This document shows, in pieces, positions 43,300 to 51,972 of a DNA stretch of 64,000 bases. The stretch is from Streptomyces spinoverrucosus. Its GTDB lineage: Bacteria > Actinomycetota > Actinomycetes > Streptomycetales > Streptomycetaceae. The DNA lies in assembly GCF_015712165.1 (NCBI RefSeq), contig NZ_JADPZX010000001.1, positions 3,038,001-3,102,000 of the forward strand, in the 5' to 3' direction. The notes beneath the pieces were generated by a model that ran no database searches, had not been told where the DNA came from, and was given only the letters and a program-made list of their open reading frames with translations. The translations under genes were made by a program, and so were the position numbers. The first letter of the stretch is position 1, and each line of letters opens with the position of its first letter.

Positions 43300-43386
43300 G
43301 ACCGAATCAGGGGGCGATTAATTCCGGGGTACGCCCCGGAAGCCCCCTTCGGGATCCTCGATCCCGCCCCGGCCGAGAGGACGATC

Positions 43387-43785
43387 ATGAGCACGGCGAG
43401 CACGCGACTGCCTGAGGGCCGTTACGGCCGCTCCTCGGACGAGCGCGCCGACCGCACCCTCAAGGTCGTCGGCGTGACCCTTGGCGCGCTGCTCATCGCC
43501 GTGATCGGATATTTCGCCTACCACTACATCGCCCAGAACAAGATCAGCGCAGAAGTGATCAGCTTCGATCTGTCTGACGAGGCGGTGAAGGTGAAGCTGG
43601 CGGTCGAGAAGGACGCGGGCGCCTCCGGCTACTGCACGGTCCGCTCCCAGGCGGCCGACGGTGCCGAGGTCGGCCGGGCCGACTTCCGCTTCGACGGGGA
43701 CGCCACCCGGATCACCGAGATGGTCACGCTGCGCACCACGGCGCCGGGCACCACGGCGGAGCTGCTGGGCTGCCACGCCGACTGA
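43387..43785 (+). CDS. DUF4307 single-pass membrane protein
   Basis: A 132-residue protein: charged N-terminus (PEGRYGRSSDERADRTLK), one membrane helix (VVGVTLGALLIAVIGYFAYHYI), then an extracytoplasmic beta-rich domain (ISAEVISFDLSDEAVKVKLAVEKDAGASGYCTVRSQ) with two cysteines. This is the actinobacterial DUF4307 family, always found near mca and greA. The function is unknown. GAGAGGA precedes the ATG. Confidence 0.9.
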   Translation: MSTASTRLPEGRYGRSSDERADRTLKVVGVTLGALLIAVIGYFAYHYIAQNKISAEVISFDLSDEAVKVKLAVEKDAGASGYCTVRSQAADGAEVGRADFRFDGDATRITEMVTLRTTAPGTTAELLGCHAD

Positions 43786-43952
43786 CGTCACTCCTCCACA
43801 CGGCCGCTGACCTGCGTTGACGTGATTTTGGGCACTAATGTCCTCCCCTTTCCGCCACTGAATTGTTAGGCTCGTGGTTTCGCCCACTCGTGAAGGAACA
43901 TTCTTCTGGGTAGGGCGATGCTTTGTATTCCCAGTACCGACGAGGAGCACCT

Positions 43953-44453
43953 GTGACCCAGACCAGCGAGAACGTCACCTGGCTGACCCAGGAGGCGTAC
44001 AACAAGCTCAAGGATGAGCTTGAGTACCTTACTGGTCCTGCGCGCACGGAGATCGCCGCCAAGATTGCGGCCGCGCGCGAGGAGGGCGACCTGCGCGAGA
44101 ACGGCGGGTACCACGCTGCCAAGGAGGAGCAGGGCAAGCAGGAGCTTCGCGTCCGCCAGCTGACCCAGCTCCTGGAGAACGCCAAGGTCGGCGAGGCGCC
44201 GACCTCGACGGACGGTGCCGTGGCGCCCGGCATGGTCGTGACGATCGCCTTCGACGGTGACGAGGACGACACGCTGACGTTCCTGCTCGCCTCGCGCGAG
44301 TACGCGAGCGCCGACATCGAGACCTACTCGCCGCAGTCCCCCCTGGGGGCCGGCGTGATCGGGCACAAGGTCGGCGAGGACGCGGAGTACGAGCTGCCGA
44401 ACGGCAAGAAGGCCTCGGTGAAGATCCTGAAGGCCGAGCCGTACAGCGCCTGA
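43953..44453 (+). CDS. greA: Transcription elongation factor GreA
   Basis: A 166-residue GreA: N-terminal coiled-coil hairpin (WLTQEAYNKLKDELEYL...KIAAAREEGDLRENGGYHAAKEEQ, with the catalytic acidic pair in the loop) and a C-terminal FKBP-like domain (YSPQSPLGAGVIGHKVGEDAEYELPNGKKASVKIL). It reactivates backtracked RNA polymerase by stimulating transcript cleavage. The GTG at 43953 has GAGGAG at good spacing; a longer frame from 43923 is not conserved. It has a leader of >100 nt without a clear promoter, and a terminator follows at 44513. Confidence 0.97.
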   Translation: MTQTSENVTWLTQEAYNKLKDELEYLTGPARTEIAAKIAAAREEGDLRENGGYHAAKEEQGKQELRVRQLTQLLENAKVGEAPTSTDGAVAPGMVVTIAFDGDEDDTLTFLLASREYASADIETYSPQSPLGAGVIGHKVGEDAEYELPNGKKASVKILKAEPYSA

Positions 44454-44512
44454 CCCCGCGGGCGCGGCGATGAGCCGCCCCGGCGCCGAACTCGGCCCGC
44501 CCGTTCCTGACA

Positions 44513-44541
44513 GCCCCCGGCGTCCACGCGACGCCGGGGGC
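44513..44541 (+). terminator. Terminator after greA
   Basis: Perfect 12-bp stem (44513-44524 / 44530-44541) with a 5-base loop and a short T-containing tail (TTC). It is placed 60 bp after the greA stop and before the convergent ABC permease. Confidence 0.8.
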
Positions 44542-44601
44542 TTCATCATGCCCAGGTCACCCCACGCTCAGGTCACCTTGCCGGGCACCGGAACGGTTCC
44601 C

Positions 44602-45447
44602 TCACGCCGTCGCCGAGCGGTACTTGCGCACCGCCAGGGTCCGGAATATGACGATGATCAGGGCCGAGTAGATCAGTGAGGCCCAGACCGGGTGCTCCAT
44701 GGGCCAGGCGCCCGAGTTGGAGACCCCGGGGTTGCCGAAGAGCTCTCGGCACGCCTGGACCGTGGCGCTGAACGGGTTCCACTCGGCGATGTGCCGCAGC
44801 CAGGGCGTCATCCGGCTGGAGTCCACGAACGCGTTCGAGACGAAGGTGACCGGGAAGAGCCAGACCAGCCCGCCGGACGTGGCCGCCTCGGGCGTCCGCA
44901 CGGACAGGCCGATCAGCGCGCCGATCCAGGTGAACGCATATCCCATGAGCAGCAGCAGCCCGAACGCGGCGAGCACCTCGCCGACGTTGGTGTGGGTGCG
45001 CCAGCCGACCAGCAGGGCGACTATCGCGAGCACCAGCAGGGTGAGCGCCGTCTGCACCAGGTCGGCGAGGGTGCGTCCGGTCAGCACAGCCCCGCGGGCC
45101 ATGGGCAGCGAGCGGAAGCGGTCGACCAGCCCCTTGTGCATGTCCTCGGCGATGCCCGCGCCCGCGCCGGCCGTGGCGAAGGTGACGGTCTGGGCGAAGA
45201 TGCCCGCCATCAGGAACTCGCGGTAGACGGCGGAGTCCGTGGTGCCGCCGATGTTCATGGAGCCGCCGAACACATAGCTGAACAGCACCACGAACATGAT
45301 TGGCTGGAACAGCCCGAAAATGATCATCTCAGGGATCCGGGACATCCGGATCAGGTTGCGCTTGGCGACGACCAGGGAGTCCCGGACGGACTGGCCGAGC
45401 GGGTGCGGGCGCGCGGCCCGGGGTGCGGCGTCGGTGACGGCACTCAC
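44602..45447 (-). CDS. ABC-2 type permease, DrrB-like
   Basis: A 281-residue membrane protein with six hydrophobic segments: N-terminal VAKRNLIRMSRIPEMIIFGLFQPIMFVVLFSYVFGG, EFLMAGIFAQTVTFATA, the family's EDMHKGLVDRFRSLPMARGAVLTGR loop, and LRHIAEWNPFSATVQACRELFGNPG at the C-terminus. This matches DrrB daunorubicin-type exporters. The GTG start overlaps the ATPase stop (GTGA at 45444-45447), so permease and ATPase are coupled. The pair exports an unknown hydrophobic compound or lipid. Confidence 0.92.
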   Translation of the reverse strand: MSAVTDAAPRAARPHPLGQSVRDSLVVAKRNLIRMSRIPEMIIFGLFQPIMFVVLFSYVFGGSMNIGGTTDSAVYREFLMAGIFAQTVTFATAGAGAGIAEDMHKGLVDRFRSLPMARGAVLTGRTLADLVQTALTLLVLAIVALLVGWRTHTNVGEVLAAFGLLLLMGYAFTWIGALIGLSVRTPEAATSGGLVWLFPVTFVSNAFVDSSRMTPWLRHIAEWNPFSATVQACRELFGNPGVSNSGAWPMEHPVWASLIYSALIIVIFRTLAVRKYRSATA

Positions 45448-46466
45448 TTGACGGACTCCTTCTTGCGCTTGCGGCCCCTGGCGTCGGCGGACGTACCGCT
45501 CTCGTCGCCCTGCTCCTCGTCCTTGGTCTCGGCGACGTGTCCCGTAAGGGAAAGGAACACGTCGTCGAGGGTCGGGCGGCGCAGGCCGATGTCGTCTATC
45601 TCGATGCCTCGGGTGTCCAGCTCGCGGATCACCTCGGCGAGGAGCTTGGCACCGCCGGTGACGGGGACGGTGAGCTTGCGGGTGTGTTCCTCGACGCTTG
45701 TGTCGCCCTTGCCGAATCCGGCCAGCACCTCGGCGGCGGCCGTCATGTGCTCGCGCTCGTGCACCACGACCTCGACGCGCTCGCCGCCGGTGCGGGCCTT
45801 GAGCTGGTCGGAGGTGCCGCGGGCGATCACCCGGCCGTGGTCGACCACCGCGATGTCGTGCGCGAGATGGTCGGCCTCTTCCAGATACTGCGTGGTCAGC
45901 AGCAGTGTCGTACCGCCGGAGACGAGCTGCTTGATGACCTCCCACAGCTGCTGGCGGTTGCGCGGGTCGAGGCCGGTCGTCGGCTCGTCCATGAACATCA
46001 CGGGCGGTGAGACCACCAGCGCCGCGGCCAGGTCGAGCCGGCGGCGCATGCCTCCGGAGTAGGTCTTGGCGGGCCGGTCGGCGGCGTCCGCGAGGTTGAA
46101 CTGGTCGAGCAGCTCGCCCGCGCGGGCCTTCGCGGCCTTCGCGCTCATCTGGTAGAGCTGGCCGACCATCTGCAGGTTCTCCCGGCCGGTGAGGTATTCG
46201 TCGACGGCGGCGAACTGGCCGGACAGGCCGATGGAGCGCCGCACCTGGTCGGGATGCTCGACTACGTCGATGCCCGCGACGACGGCACGGCCGCTGTCGG
46301 GGCGCAACAGGGTCGTCAGACAGCGGACCGTCGTCGTCTTGCCCGCGCCGTTGGGCCCGAGCAGGCCGAGGACAGTGCCCTCGGGGACATCGAGGTCGAC
46401 GCCGTCCAGTGCCCTTACGTCACCGAAGGTCTTGACCAGGCCTTCGGCATAGATGGCGCCTGGCAT
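45444..46466 (-). CDS. ABC transporter ATPase, DrrA-like
   Basis: A 340-residue ATPase: Walker A LLGPNGAGKTTT (37-46), Q-loop GLSGQFAAVDEYLTGREN, signature YSGGMRRRLDLAAALV, Walker B PPVMFMDEPTTGLDP. The C-terminal extension is typical of DrrA. It powers the permease encoded directly downstream. ATG at 46466 is chosen as the conserved N-terminus (MPGAIYAEGLVKTFGDVRALDG); a longer frame to 46586 covers the promoter and operator. A perfect palindrome at 46557-46572 lies 90 bp upstream, and no regulator gene adjoins the pair. Confidence 0.94.
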   Translation of the reverse strand: MPGAIYAEGLVKTFGDVRALDGVDLDVPEGTVLGLLGPNGAGKTTTVRCLTTLLRPDSGRAVVAGIDVVEHPDQVRRSIGLSGQFAAVDEYLTGRENLQMVGQLYQMSAKAAKARAGELLDQFNLADAADRPAKTYSGGMRRRLDLAAALVVSPPVMFMDEPTTGLDPRNRQQLWEVIKQLVSGGTTLLLTTQYLEEADHLAHDIAVVDHGRVIARGTSDQLKARTGGERVEVVVHEREHMTAAAEVLAGFGKGDTSVEEHTRKLTVPVTGGAKLLAEVIRELDTRGIEIDDIGLRRPTLDDVFLSLTGHVAETKDEEQGDESGTSADARGRKRKKESVK

Positions 46467-46556
46467 ATGAGTCTCCACGTCGTCGGGGATGGTTCGAAGA
46501 AAGGGGGTTTGCGGGATGGGTTCGGCCAAATGGGTGGTGCCACGAGACACACCATA

Positions 46557-46572
46557 ACGCGATGTATCGCGT
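46557..46572. promoter_or_regulatory. Perfect palindrome upstream of the DrrAB operon
   Basis: ACGCGAT-GT-ATCGCGT, 7-bp arms and a 2-base centre, about 90 bp before the drrA start (position certain to about 1 bp). This geometry suits a TetR- or PadR-type repressor site. The regulator is probably encoded elsewhere. Confidence 0.6.
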
Positions 46573-46673
46573 CTCTCAACGGACACTACCCGAACGAGCG
46601 ACGAAGAGTTCGCGATCTTGACCCGACCTCGGCCTGACCTCGGCCTTTGTCAGTCGTGCGCCGCCCCGGCGGC

Positions 46674-47903
46674 TCAGTCGATGACGGTGTACCCCGCCTT
46701 GCGCAGGGCCTCGCCGACCTCGACGCAGTGCGCCGGGCCCTTCGTCTCCAGGTGCAGTTCGACCTCCGCCTCCGTGAGCCCGAGCCGTGGGTCGGTCCGC
46801 ACATGGCTCACGTCGAGGACGTTAGCGTCCACCACTGACAACACCCCGAGCAGCGTCGCGAGAGCACCCGGCCGGTCCGTCAGTCGCAGCCGTACGGCCA
46901 GGTAGCGGCCCTGCGCCGCCATGCCGTGCCGCAGGACGCGCTGCATCAGCAACGGATCCACGTTGCCGCCGGACAGCACCGCCACGACCGGGCCCTCGAA
47001 GGCACCCGGATCGCTCAGCAGCGCCGCCACCGGACTCGCCCCGGCCGGCTCCACGACCAGCTTCGCCCGCTCCAGGCAGAGCAGCAGCGCGGTGGACAGC
47101 TCATCCTCACTGACGGTCCGGACCTCGTCCACCAGATTTCCGATGATCGCGAACGGCACGTCGCCGGGCCGCCCGACCTTGATCCCGTCGGCCATCGTCG
47201 CCGGGTTCTCGATCGACACCGGTCGTCCCGCCGCCAGCGAGGGCGGGTACGCCGCCGAGCCCGCCGCCTGTACGCCGACGATCCGTACATCGGGCCGCAG
47301 CGCCTTCACCGCGATCGCGATACCGGCCGCGAGACCACCACCCCCGATGCCGACGACGATCGTGCGCACCTCCGGGCACTGCTCCAGGATCTCCAGGCCG
47401 ACAGTGCCCTGACCGGCGATGATGTCCGGGTGGTCGAAGGGGTGGATGAACACGGCGCCGGTCTCGGCGGCGTACTCCTGCGCGGCGGCCAGGGTCTCGT
47501 CGACGACCTGTCCGTGCAGGCGCACCTCGGCGCCGTACTCACGCGTCGCACTGATCTTCGGCAGCGGGGCGCCCTTCGGCATGAACACGGTGGAGTGGAC
47601 GCCGAGCAGCGAGGACGCCAGGGCGACGCCCTGCGCGTGGTTGCCGGCGCTCGCGGCGACCACGCCGGCCGCGCGCTCCTCGGGCAGCAGGCCGGCGATC
47701 CGGATGTAGGCGCCGCGCAGCTTGAAGGAGCCGGTCCGCTGGAGGTTCTCGCACTTGAGGTGGACCGGGGCCCCCACCAGCTGGGTCAGATACCTGCTGC
47801 CCTCCATGGCAGTGACACGTGCAACGCCGGTGAGCATCTTCTGCGCGCCGCGTACGTCGTCGAGGGTGACCGGGGGCAAGGGGGCGGCCTCGCGGTAGTT
47901 CAT
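46674..47903 (-). CDS. ilvA: Threonine dehydratase (ammonia-lyase) with C-terminal ACT-like domain
   Basis: A 409-residue fold-type II PLP enzyme: LKCENLQRTGSFKLRGAY with Schiff-base Lys61, ASAGNHAQGVALASSLLG, and the phosphate-binding GIGGGGLAAGIAIAVK. The C-terminal ~75 residues are a single ACT domain (VRLRLTDRPGALATLLGVLS). It converts threonine to 2-oxobutyrate plus ammonia for isoleucine synthesis or catabolism. With a single ACT and about 400 residues it belongs to the short ilvA/tdcB group, so allosteric behaviour could be either isoleucine- or nucleotide-linked; the gene symbol is a family-level label. Divergent from a MarR regulator. Confidence 0.93.
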   Translation of the reverse strand: MNYREAAPLPPVTLDDVRGAQKMLTGVARVTAMEGSRYLTQLVGAPVHLKCENLQRTGSFKLRGAYIRIAGLLPEERAAGVVAASAGNHAQGVALASSLLGVHSTVFMPKGAPLPKISATREYGAEVRLHGQVVDETLAAAQEYAAETGAVFIHPFDHPDIIAGQGTVGLEILEQCPEVRTIVVGIGGGGLAAGIAIAVKALRPDVRIVGVQAAGSAAYPPSLAAGRPVSIENPATMADGIKVGRPGDVPFAIIGNLVDEVRTVSEDELSTALLLCLERAKLVVEPAGASPVAALLSDPGAFEGPVVAVLSGGNVDPLLMQRVLRHGMAAQGRYLAVRLRLTDRPGALATLLGVLSVVDANVLDVSHVRTDPRLGLTEAEVELHLETKGPAHCVEVGEALRKAGYTVID

Positions 47904-48046
47904 GACTCAAGTCTCGCAGTTCACACGCCACGACAGCCGCTGTGACCAACGTCCGAGACTGGTTTGCGCAGCGCCGGTACGGCCTGCCTCCCGGCCGCGT
48001 ACCCTGTCCCCCAACCCAGCACCCAGCATGAAGTGAGCCCCCGGCC

Positions 48047-48571
48047 ATGCCCACAACACCTGAAATGTCGATGGACATGACGACCGTCGGTGACACCGGT
48101 CTTCTCGACGCGCTGCAGCACGAGGTGGCGGTGTTCGCCCGGCGTGCCGAACAGACCCGGCTCGGCGGGGTCGGGCAGGTGCGCAACTCCATGGACCGCG
48201 CCGCGTACCTGCTGCTCAACCGGCTCGACAAGGAGGGGCCGATGGGCGTCAAGGCGCTCGCCGCGAGCATGGGCATCGACTCGTCGACGGTCACCCGGCA
48301 GGTGGCTCCGCTTGTCGACACGGGCCTGGTCAAGCGGACCTCGCACCCCGAGGACGGGCGGGCGGTGGTGCTGCAGCTGTCCCCGCGCGGGTCGGCGCGA
48401 CTGGAGGAAGTGCGCTCGTCGAGGCGTCAGTTGATGGCCGAGCTGACACACGACTGGGCGCCGGAGGAGCGCGAGGCGTTCTGCACGCTCCTCACCCGCT
48501 TCAATCACGCCCTCTCGGCCCGGATGGCGGTCCAGGGGGTGCCGGGGGCGGAAGCGCCGTCGGCTTCCTGA
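48047..48571 (+). CDS. MarR-family transcriptional regulator
   Basis: A 174-residue regulator with the MarR winged helix: AAYLLLNRLDKEGPMGVKALAASMGIDSSTVTRQVAPLVDTGLVKRTSHPEDGRAVVLQLSPRG, flanked by dimerisation helices. It shares a divergent region with the threonine dehydratase gene, which it may control. Translation could start at 48047 or at the later Met codons (48068, 48077). The 3' end and stop codon lie within an imperfect 16-bp tandem repeat (48556-48621), so the C-terminus (GAEAPSAS) could vary between strains. Confidence 0.92.
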   Translation: MPTTPEMSMDMTTVGDTGLLDALQHEVAVFARRAEQTRLGGVGQVRNSMDRAAYLLLNRLDKEGPMGVKALAASMGIDSSTVTRQVAPLVDTGLVKRTSHPEDGRAVVLQLSPRGSARLEEVRSSRRQLMAELTHDWAPEEREAFCTLLTRFNHALSARMAVQGVPGAEAPSAS

Positions 48572-48621
48572 GCAGTCGGCCTGCTGAGCCGTCTGCCTGC
48601 TGTGAGCCGTCGGCCTGCTGA
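48556..48621 (+). repeat. Imperfect 16-bp tandem repeat across the marR stop
   Basis: Four units of 16-18 bp (48556-48571, 48572-48587, 48588-48603, 48604-48621) built on GCCGTCGGCCTGCTGA. The first contains the marR stop codon, and the others are in the intergenic space before the sigma-like gene. Confidence 0.8.
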
Positions 48622-48721
48622 GCCGGGGTGCCGCGTAGCCCCACCCTGCGCGACTCTTGACCGAAAGCGCGCGCCTGCCCTCATATGAGAGTCCTCAGGT
48701 CGGTCTCAGGCAGGAGGGGCG

Positions 48722-49225
48722 GTGCGCGAACGGCAAGCGTCCCAAGGTGCCCGCCGGGTCCGGGAGTTCGAGGCGTTCGTCGCGGGGGCGGCGGGACGGC
48801 TGCTGCACACCGCCACGCTGCTCACCGCCGAGGTCCCGAACGCCAACCCGCGCGCGCGGCGCCTGCTGACGCTGGCCCTGGCCCACACGTACGCCTCTTG
48901 GGACCGGCTGCGCGGCGAGGATCCGTACGACCGCACGCGCGCGTACCTCGCCGTCCGCTTCGCCCACCGCGCCTGGCACCAGTACGGCGCCCTCGGCCGG
49001 GCCCGCCCGCACCCGGCCAGTACGCTCGCGGTCCTCAGCCCGCAGGAGCGCCTGGTACTGGTCCTCAGGCTGTACGAAGGAGTTGCCGAGGAACAGACGG
49101 CAGCACTGCTCGGACTGCCCACCGAACGCGTCCGCGCCGTCTGCCACCGGGCCATGACGACGCTGTTGCACCCGCCCCGGCCGCCCGCACCCTCGACGAC
49201 GGGCGCGCAGGTGACGGCCTCATGA
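48722..49225 (+). CDS. Sigma-factor region-4-like DNA-binding protein
   Basis: A 167-residue protein resembling the SigE-like/ECF group but short. The N-terminal half (FEAFVAGAAGRLLHTATLLTAEVP, ARRLLTLALAHTYASWDRLRGEDPYDRTRAYLA) resembles sigma region 2 in a degenerate form. Residues 105-145 (LAVLSPQERLVLVLRLYEGVAEEQTAALLGLPTERVRAVCHRAM) are a sigma-70 region 4 helix-turn-helix. GGAGGGGC precedes the GTG start. The next gene (13 nt later) encodes a one-TM protein, which may be an anti-sigma-like partner. It may be a sigma factor or a sigma-derived regulator. Confidence 0.8.
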   Translation: MRERQASQGARRVREFEAFVAGAAGRLLHTATLLTAEVPNANPRARRLLTLALAHTYASWDRLRGEDPYDRTRAYLAVRFAHRAWHQYGALGRARPHPASTLAVLSPQERLVLVLRLYEGVAEEQTAALLGLPTERVRAVCHRAMTTLLHPPRPPAPSTTGAQVTAS

Positions 49226-49238
49226 TCGGGACGTCCCG

Positions 49239-49487
49239 GTGAGCCGGGTCGATCGGGAGGCCACCGCACGGCGGATCATGGAGCGGACGCCGCCCCGGGT
49301 ACCGCCGGACCTGTCCGCCGACGCCGTGCGGCTCGGCGACCGTCTGCTGCGGCGCCGGACCCTAGCCCGGCGTGTGGCCTGGCTGCTGCTGTGCGCGGCG
49401 ACCGTGGCGTTCACCGTCTGGGCACTGACCGCGCGTCCCTGGGTGGAGCCGCCGTCGGAGACGACTCCACCGCTCACCGGCTGGTAG
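49239..49487 (+). CDS. Small single-pass membrane protein after the sigma-like gene
   Basis: An 82-residue protein: basic/charged N-terminus (VDREATARRIMERTPPRVPPDL...RLGDRLLRRRTLARR), one membrane helix (VAWLLLCAATVAFTVWAL), and a short Pro-rich outer tail. There is no zinc-binding anti-sigma HxxxCxxC motif, so it is not a classical ZAS protein; still, position and topology fit a membrane partner of the sigma-like protein. GTG start, 13 nt after that gene. Function unproven. Confidence 0.75.
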   Translation: MSRVDREATARRIMERTPPRVPPDLSADAVRLGDRLLRRRTLARRVAWLLLCAATVAFTVWALTARPWVEPPSETTPPLTGW

Positions 49488-49494
49488 CCGTCGG

Positions 49495-50649
49495 CTAGCC
49501 GAGCGCCTGCTGCAGGTCCTCCAGCAGGTCGTCGGCGTTCTCGATGCCCACGGAGAGGCGGACCAGGTCGGCCGGGACCTCCAGGGCCGAGCCGGCCGCC
49601 GATGCGTGCGTCATCCGGCCCGGGTGCTCGATCAGCGACTCGACGCCGCCGAGGGACTCGCCGAGGGTGAAGATCTTGGCCCGGTTGCAGACCTCTACGG
49701 CCGCCTCCTCGCCGCCCTCGACCCGGAAGGAGATCATGCCGCCGAACGCCCGCATCTGCTTGGCGGCGACCTCGTGACCGGGGTGGTCCGGCAGCCCCGG
49801 GTACAGCACGCGCGTCACGCGCGCGTGCCGGGTGAGCATGTCGGCGATCTTGCCCGCGTTCTCGCTGTGCCGGTCCATGCGCACGGAGAGGGTCTTGGTG
49901 CCGCGCAGCACCAGCCAGGAGTCGAAGGGCCCGGCGACCGCGCCCATCGCGTTCTGGTGGAACGCCAGCTCCTCGCCGAGCCCCGCGTCGCCGACGATCA
50001 GCGCGCCCCCCACGACGTCCGAGTGGCCGCCCATGTACTTGGTCAGGGAGTGCACCACGACGTCCGCGCCGAGCGACAGCGGCTGCTGGAGGTACGGCGT
50101 GGCGAAGGTGTTGTCGACGACGAGCCGGGCGCCGGCGTCCCGGGCGACCTGGGCGACGGCGGCGATGTCGGTGATGCCGAGCAGCGGGTTGGAGGGGGTC
50201 TCCACCCACACGACCTTCGTCTTCGGGGTGATGGCGGCCCGTACGGCCGCGGGGTCGCTGGTGTCGGCGACCGACCATTCCACCCCCCACCGGGCGACGA
50301 CCTTCGCGAACAGCCGGAACGTGCCGCCGTACGCGTCGTTGGGGATGACCACGTGGTCGCCGGGGGTGAGCAGCGTACGCAGCAGGCAGTCCTCGGCCGC
50401 CAGTCCGGACGCGAACGCGAGGCCGCGGCGGCCGCCCTCCAGGGCGGCGAGGTTCTCCTCCAGCGCGGTCCTGGTCGGGTTGGCGCTGCGGCTGTACTCG
50501 TAGCCGCCGCGCAGACCGCCTACCCCGTCCTGCTTGTAGGTGGACACCTGGTAGATCGGCGGGACGACCGCTCCGGTGAGAGGGTCGGCCGTGTTGCCCG
50601 CGTGGATGGCGAGCGTCTCGAAGTGCTGACTGATGTGCCTGTCGCTCAT
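49495..50649 (-). CDS. metB: Cystathionine gamma-synthase
   Basis: A 384-residue Cys/Met-metabolism PLP enzyme: HAGNTADPLTGAVVPPIYQVSTY, the GGYEYSRSANPTR substrate-phosphate loop, GLAFASGLAAED, and VVHSLTKYMGGHSDVVGG with PLP Lys204. It makes cystathionine from an activated homoserine ester and cysteine in methionine synthesis, or in reverse acts as a gamma-lyase; bacterial members of this type can do both. It converges tightly on the small membrane protein gene (7 bp). There is no visible SAM or cobalamin riboswitch upstream. Confidence 0.94.
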   Translation of the reverse strand: MSDRHISQHFETLAIHAGNTADPLTGAVVPPIYQVSTYKQDGVGGLRGGYEYSRSANPTRTALEENLAALEGGRRGLAFASGLAAEDCLLRTLLTPGDHVVIPNDAYGGTFRLFAKVVARWGVEWSVADTSDPAAVRAAITPKTKVVWVETPSNPLLGITDIAAVAQVARDAGARLVVDNTFATPYLQQPLSLGADVVVHSLTKYMGGHSDVVGGALIVGDAGLGEELAFHQNAMGAVAGPFDSWLVLRGTKTLSVRMDRHSENAGKIADMLTRHARVTRVLYPGLPDHPGHEVAAKQMRAFGGMISFRVEGGEEAAVEVCNRAKIFTLGESLGGVESLIEHPGRMTHASAAGSALEVPADLVRLSVGIENADDLLEDLQQALG

Positions 50650-50815
50650 GGGAACCGAGCGTAAGCGCTCGGCTGGGGGTGCCGCAGGGCTCGGCGGGGT
50701 ATTTCCGGAGACGGCGGGTCCAGGTCACGGCCCCGGCACCGTCGTTCGGGAAGTTTTCCACAGGCCCGGCGGACGAGGTTGGCCAATTGTCGGCGGCGTC
50801 TGGTTCGCTTGAGGC

Positions 50816-51934
50816 ATGGAAATTCTCTGGGTCCTGATGGGCTTGCTCATGATCGGCTTTGTGCTGGGTCCGCTCGTGATGCGCAGGCGCAGGGGGATAG
50901 AGCTGGTCAGGCCGGGCCACCCGGATGCCGCGGACCCCGCGAACTACGGCTTCGCACGGCAGGAGGAGCTGGACGTGCGCATGCCCGGCCCCGACCAGGA
51001 CCTGCTGGACGTCCTGGACCTGGTGCAGCGCACGCAGGACCACCGGGCCGCCGCGCAGCTCCTCGCGGGGACGGAGGCGGAGGGCGAGCGGCGCTGGCAG
51101 CGTGTGCAGGCCTTCGCCGGTGCCGCGGCGCTGGAGCTCCAGCAGCGGCCGGGCGGCGTCAGCGAGACGCCGGGCGGCCAGTGGCTGCGGGTGTGGCGGG
51201 CCGAGGCGCCCAAGGACGCGGGCGGCGCGGCGGTGCACGCCGAGTTCCTGGTGCAGCAGGCGTGGCGGACGGCGACGCCCGGCACGGACGAGTTCCGGAT
51301 CATCATGGAGGAGGCGAAGGCGGCGTGCGGCGAGGCGGCGCTGCTCGCACCAGGTGACCCGATCCCGTACATCATCGAGCTGTCGGTGGCCCGCGGCCTG
51401 GCCTACCCGCGCGAGGAGTTCGAGCAGCTCTGGCTGAAGATCCTGGACCGCGCGCCGAACCACATGGGCGCGCACTTGGCCGCGCTGCACTACTGGTGCG
51501 AGAAGTGGCACGGCTCGCGAGAGCTGGCGTCCCAGTTCGCGGAGGCCGCGGCGGCCCGCGCGCCGCAGGGCTCGCTACTGGCGGCGATGCCGCTGTTCGC
51601 GGTGTTCGAGCACCTCCCCGAGGTCAACCTGGTCGCCGGCTTCTACCAGAGCGAGGTCGTGACCAAGGCGATCCACGGCGCCCTGCACGCGGTGCACTCG
51701 GCTCGCGCCGACGACCCGATGCTGGCGCATGTGCGTCATCTGCTGGTGTTCTTCCTGGTCCGCTCCGAGCGCTGGGCAGAGGCGATGAGCCAGCTGATAC
51801 ACATCGACGGCCATGTGGGGGCCCTGCCCTGGACGCTGTCCCCGGACCCGGCCGCCGAGTTCGCGGTCTACCGGGCGCTGGCGGTGGCGGGCTACGAGGC
51901 GAACGGCGGCAGCCCGGCCACGCTGCTGCGCTGA
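50816..51934 (+). CDS. Membrane-anchored TPR-like protein (DUF4034-like), paralogue of the gene at 54009
   Basis: A 372-residue protein: N-terminal membrane helix (ILWVLMGLLMIGFVLGPLVM), then a helical repeat domain. Residues 195-260 (LWLKILDRAPNHMGAHLAALHYWCEKWHGSRELASQFAEAAAARAPQGSLLAAMPLF) and a C-terminal VDGHVGALPW-type segment strongly match the second copy at 54009-55112 ([24 protein letters not shown]). Paralogue pair flanking an M48 peptidase. I recall this fold only as DUF4034-like; no catalytic motif is visible. It may be an adaptor or substrate-presenting partner of the peptidase. Confidence 0.8.
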   Translation: MEILWVLMGLLMIGFVLGPLVMRRRRGIELVRPGHPDAADPANYGFARQEELDVRMPGPDQDLLDVLDLVQRTQDHRAAAQLLAGTEAEGERRWQRVQAFAGAAALELQQRPGGVSETPGGQWLRVWRAEAPKDAGGAAVHAEFLVQQAWRTATPGTDEFRIIMEEAKAACGEAALLAPGDPIPYIIELSVARGLAYPREEFEQLWLKILDRAPNHMGAHLAALHYWCEKWHGSRELASQFAEAAAARAPQGSLLAAMPLFAVFEHLPEVNLVAGFYQSEVVTKAIHGALHAVHSARADDPMLAHVRHLLVFFLVRSERWAEAMSQLIHIDGHVGALPWTLSPDPAAEFAVYRALAVAGYEANGGSPATLLR

Positions 51935-51972
51935 GGGCGTGGCTGCCGGAGGCAGGCCGGTCCGAGGGACGC

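Noticed and set aside
49495..50815. SAM or cobalamin riboswitch upstream of metB
   Set aside because: The region before 50649 lacks recognisable conserved riboswitch boxes.
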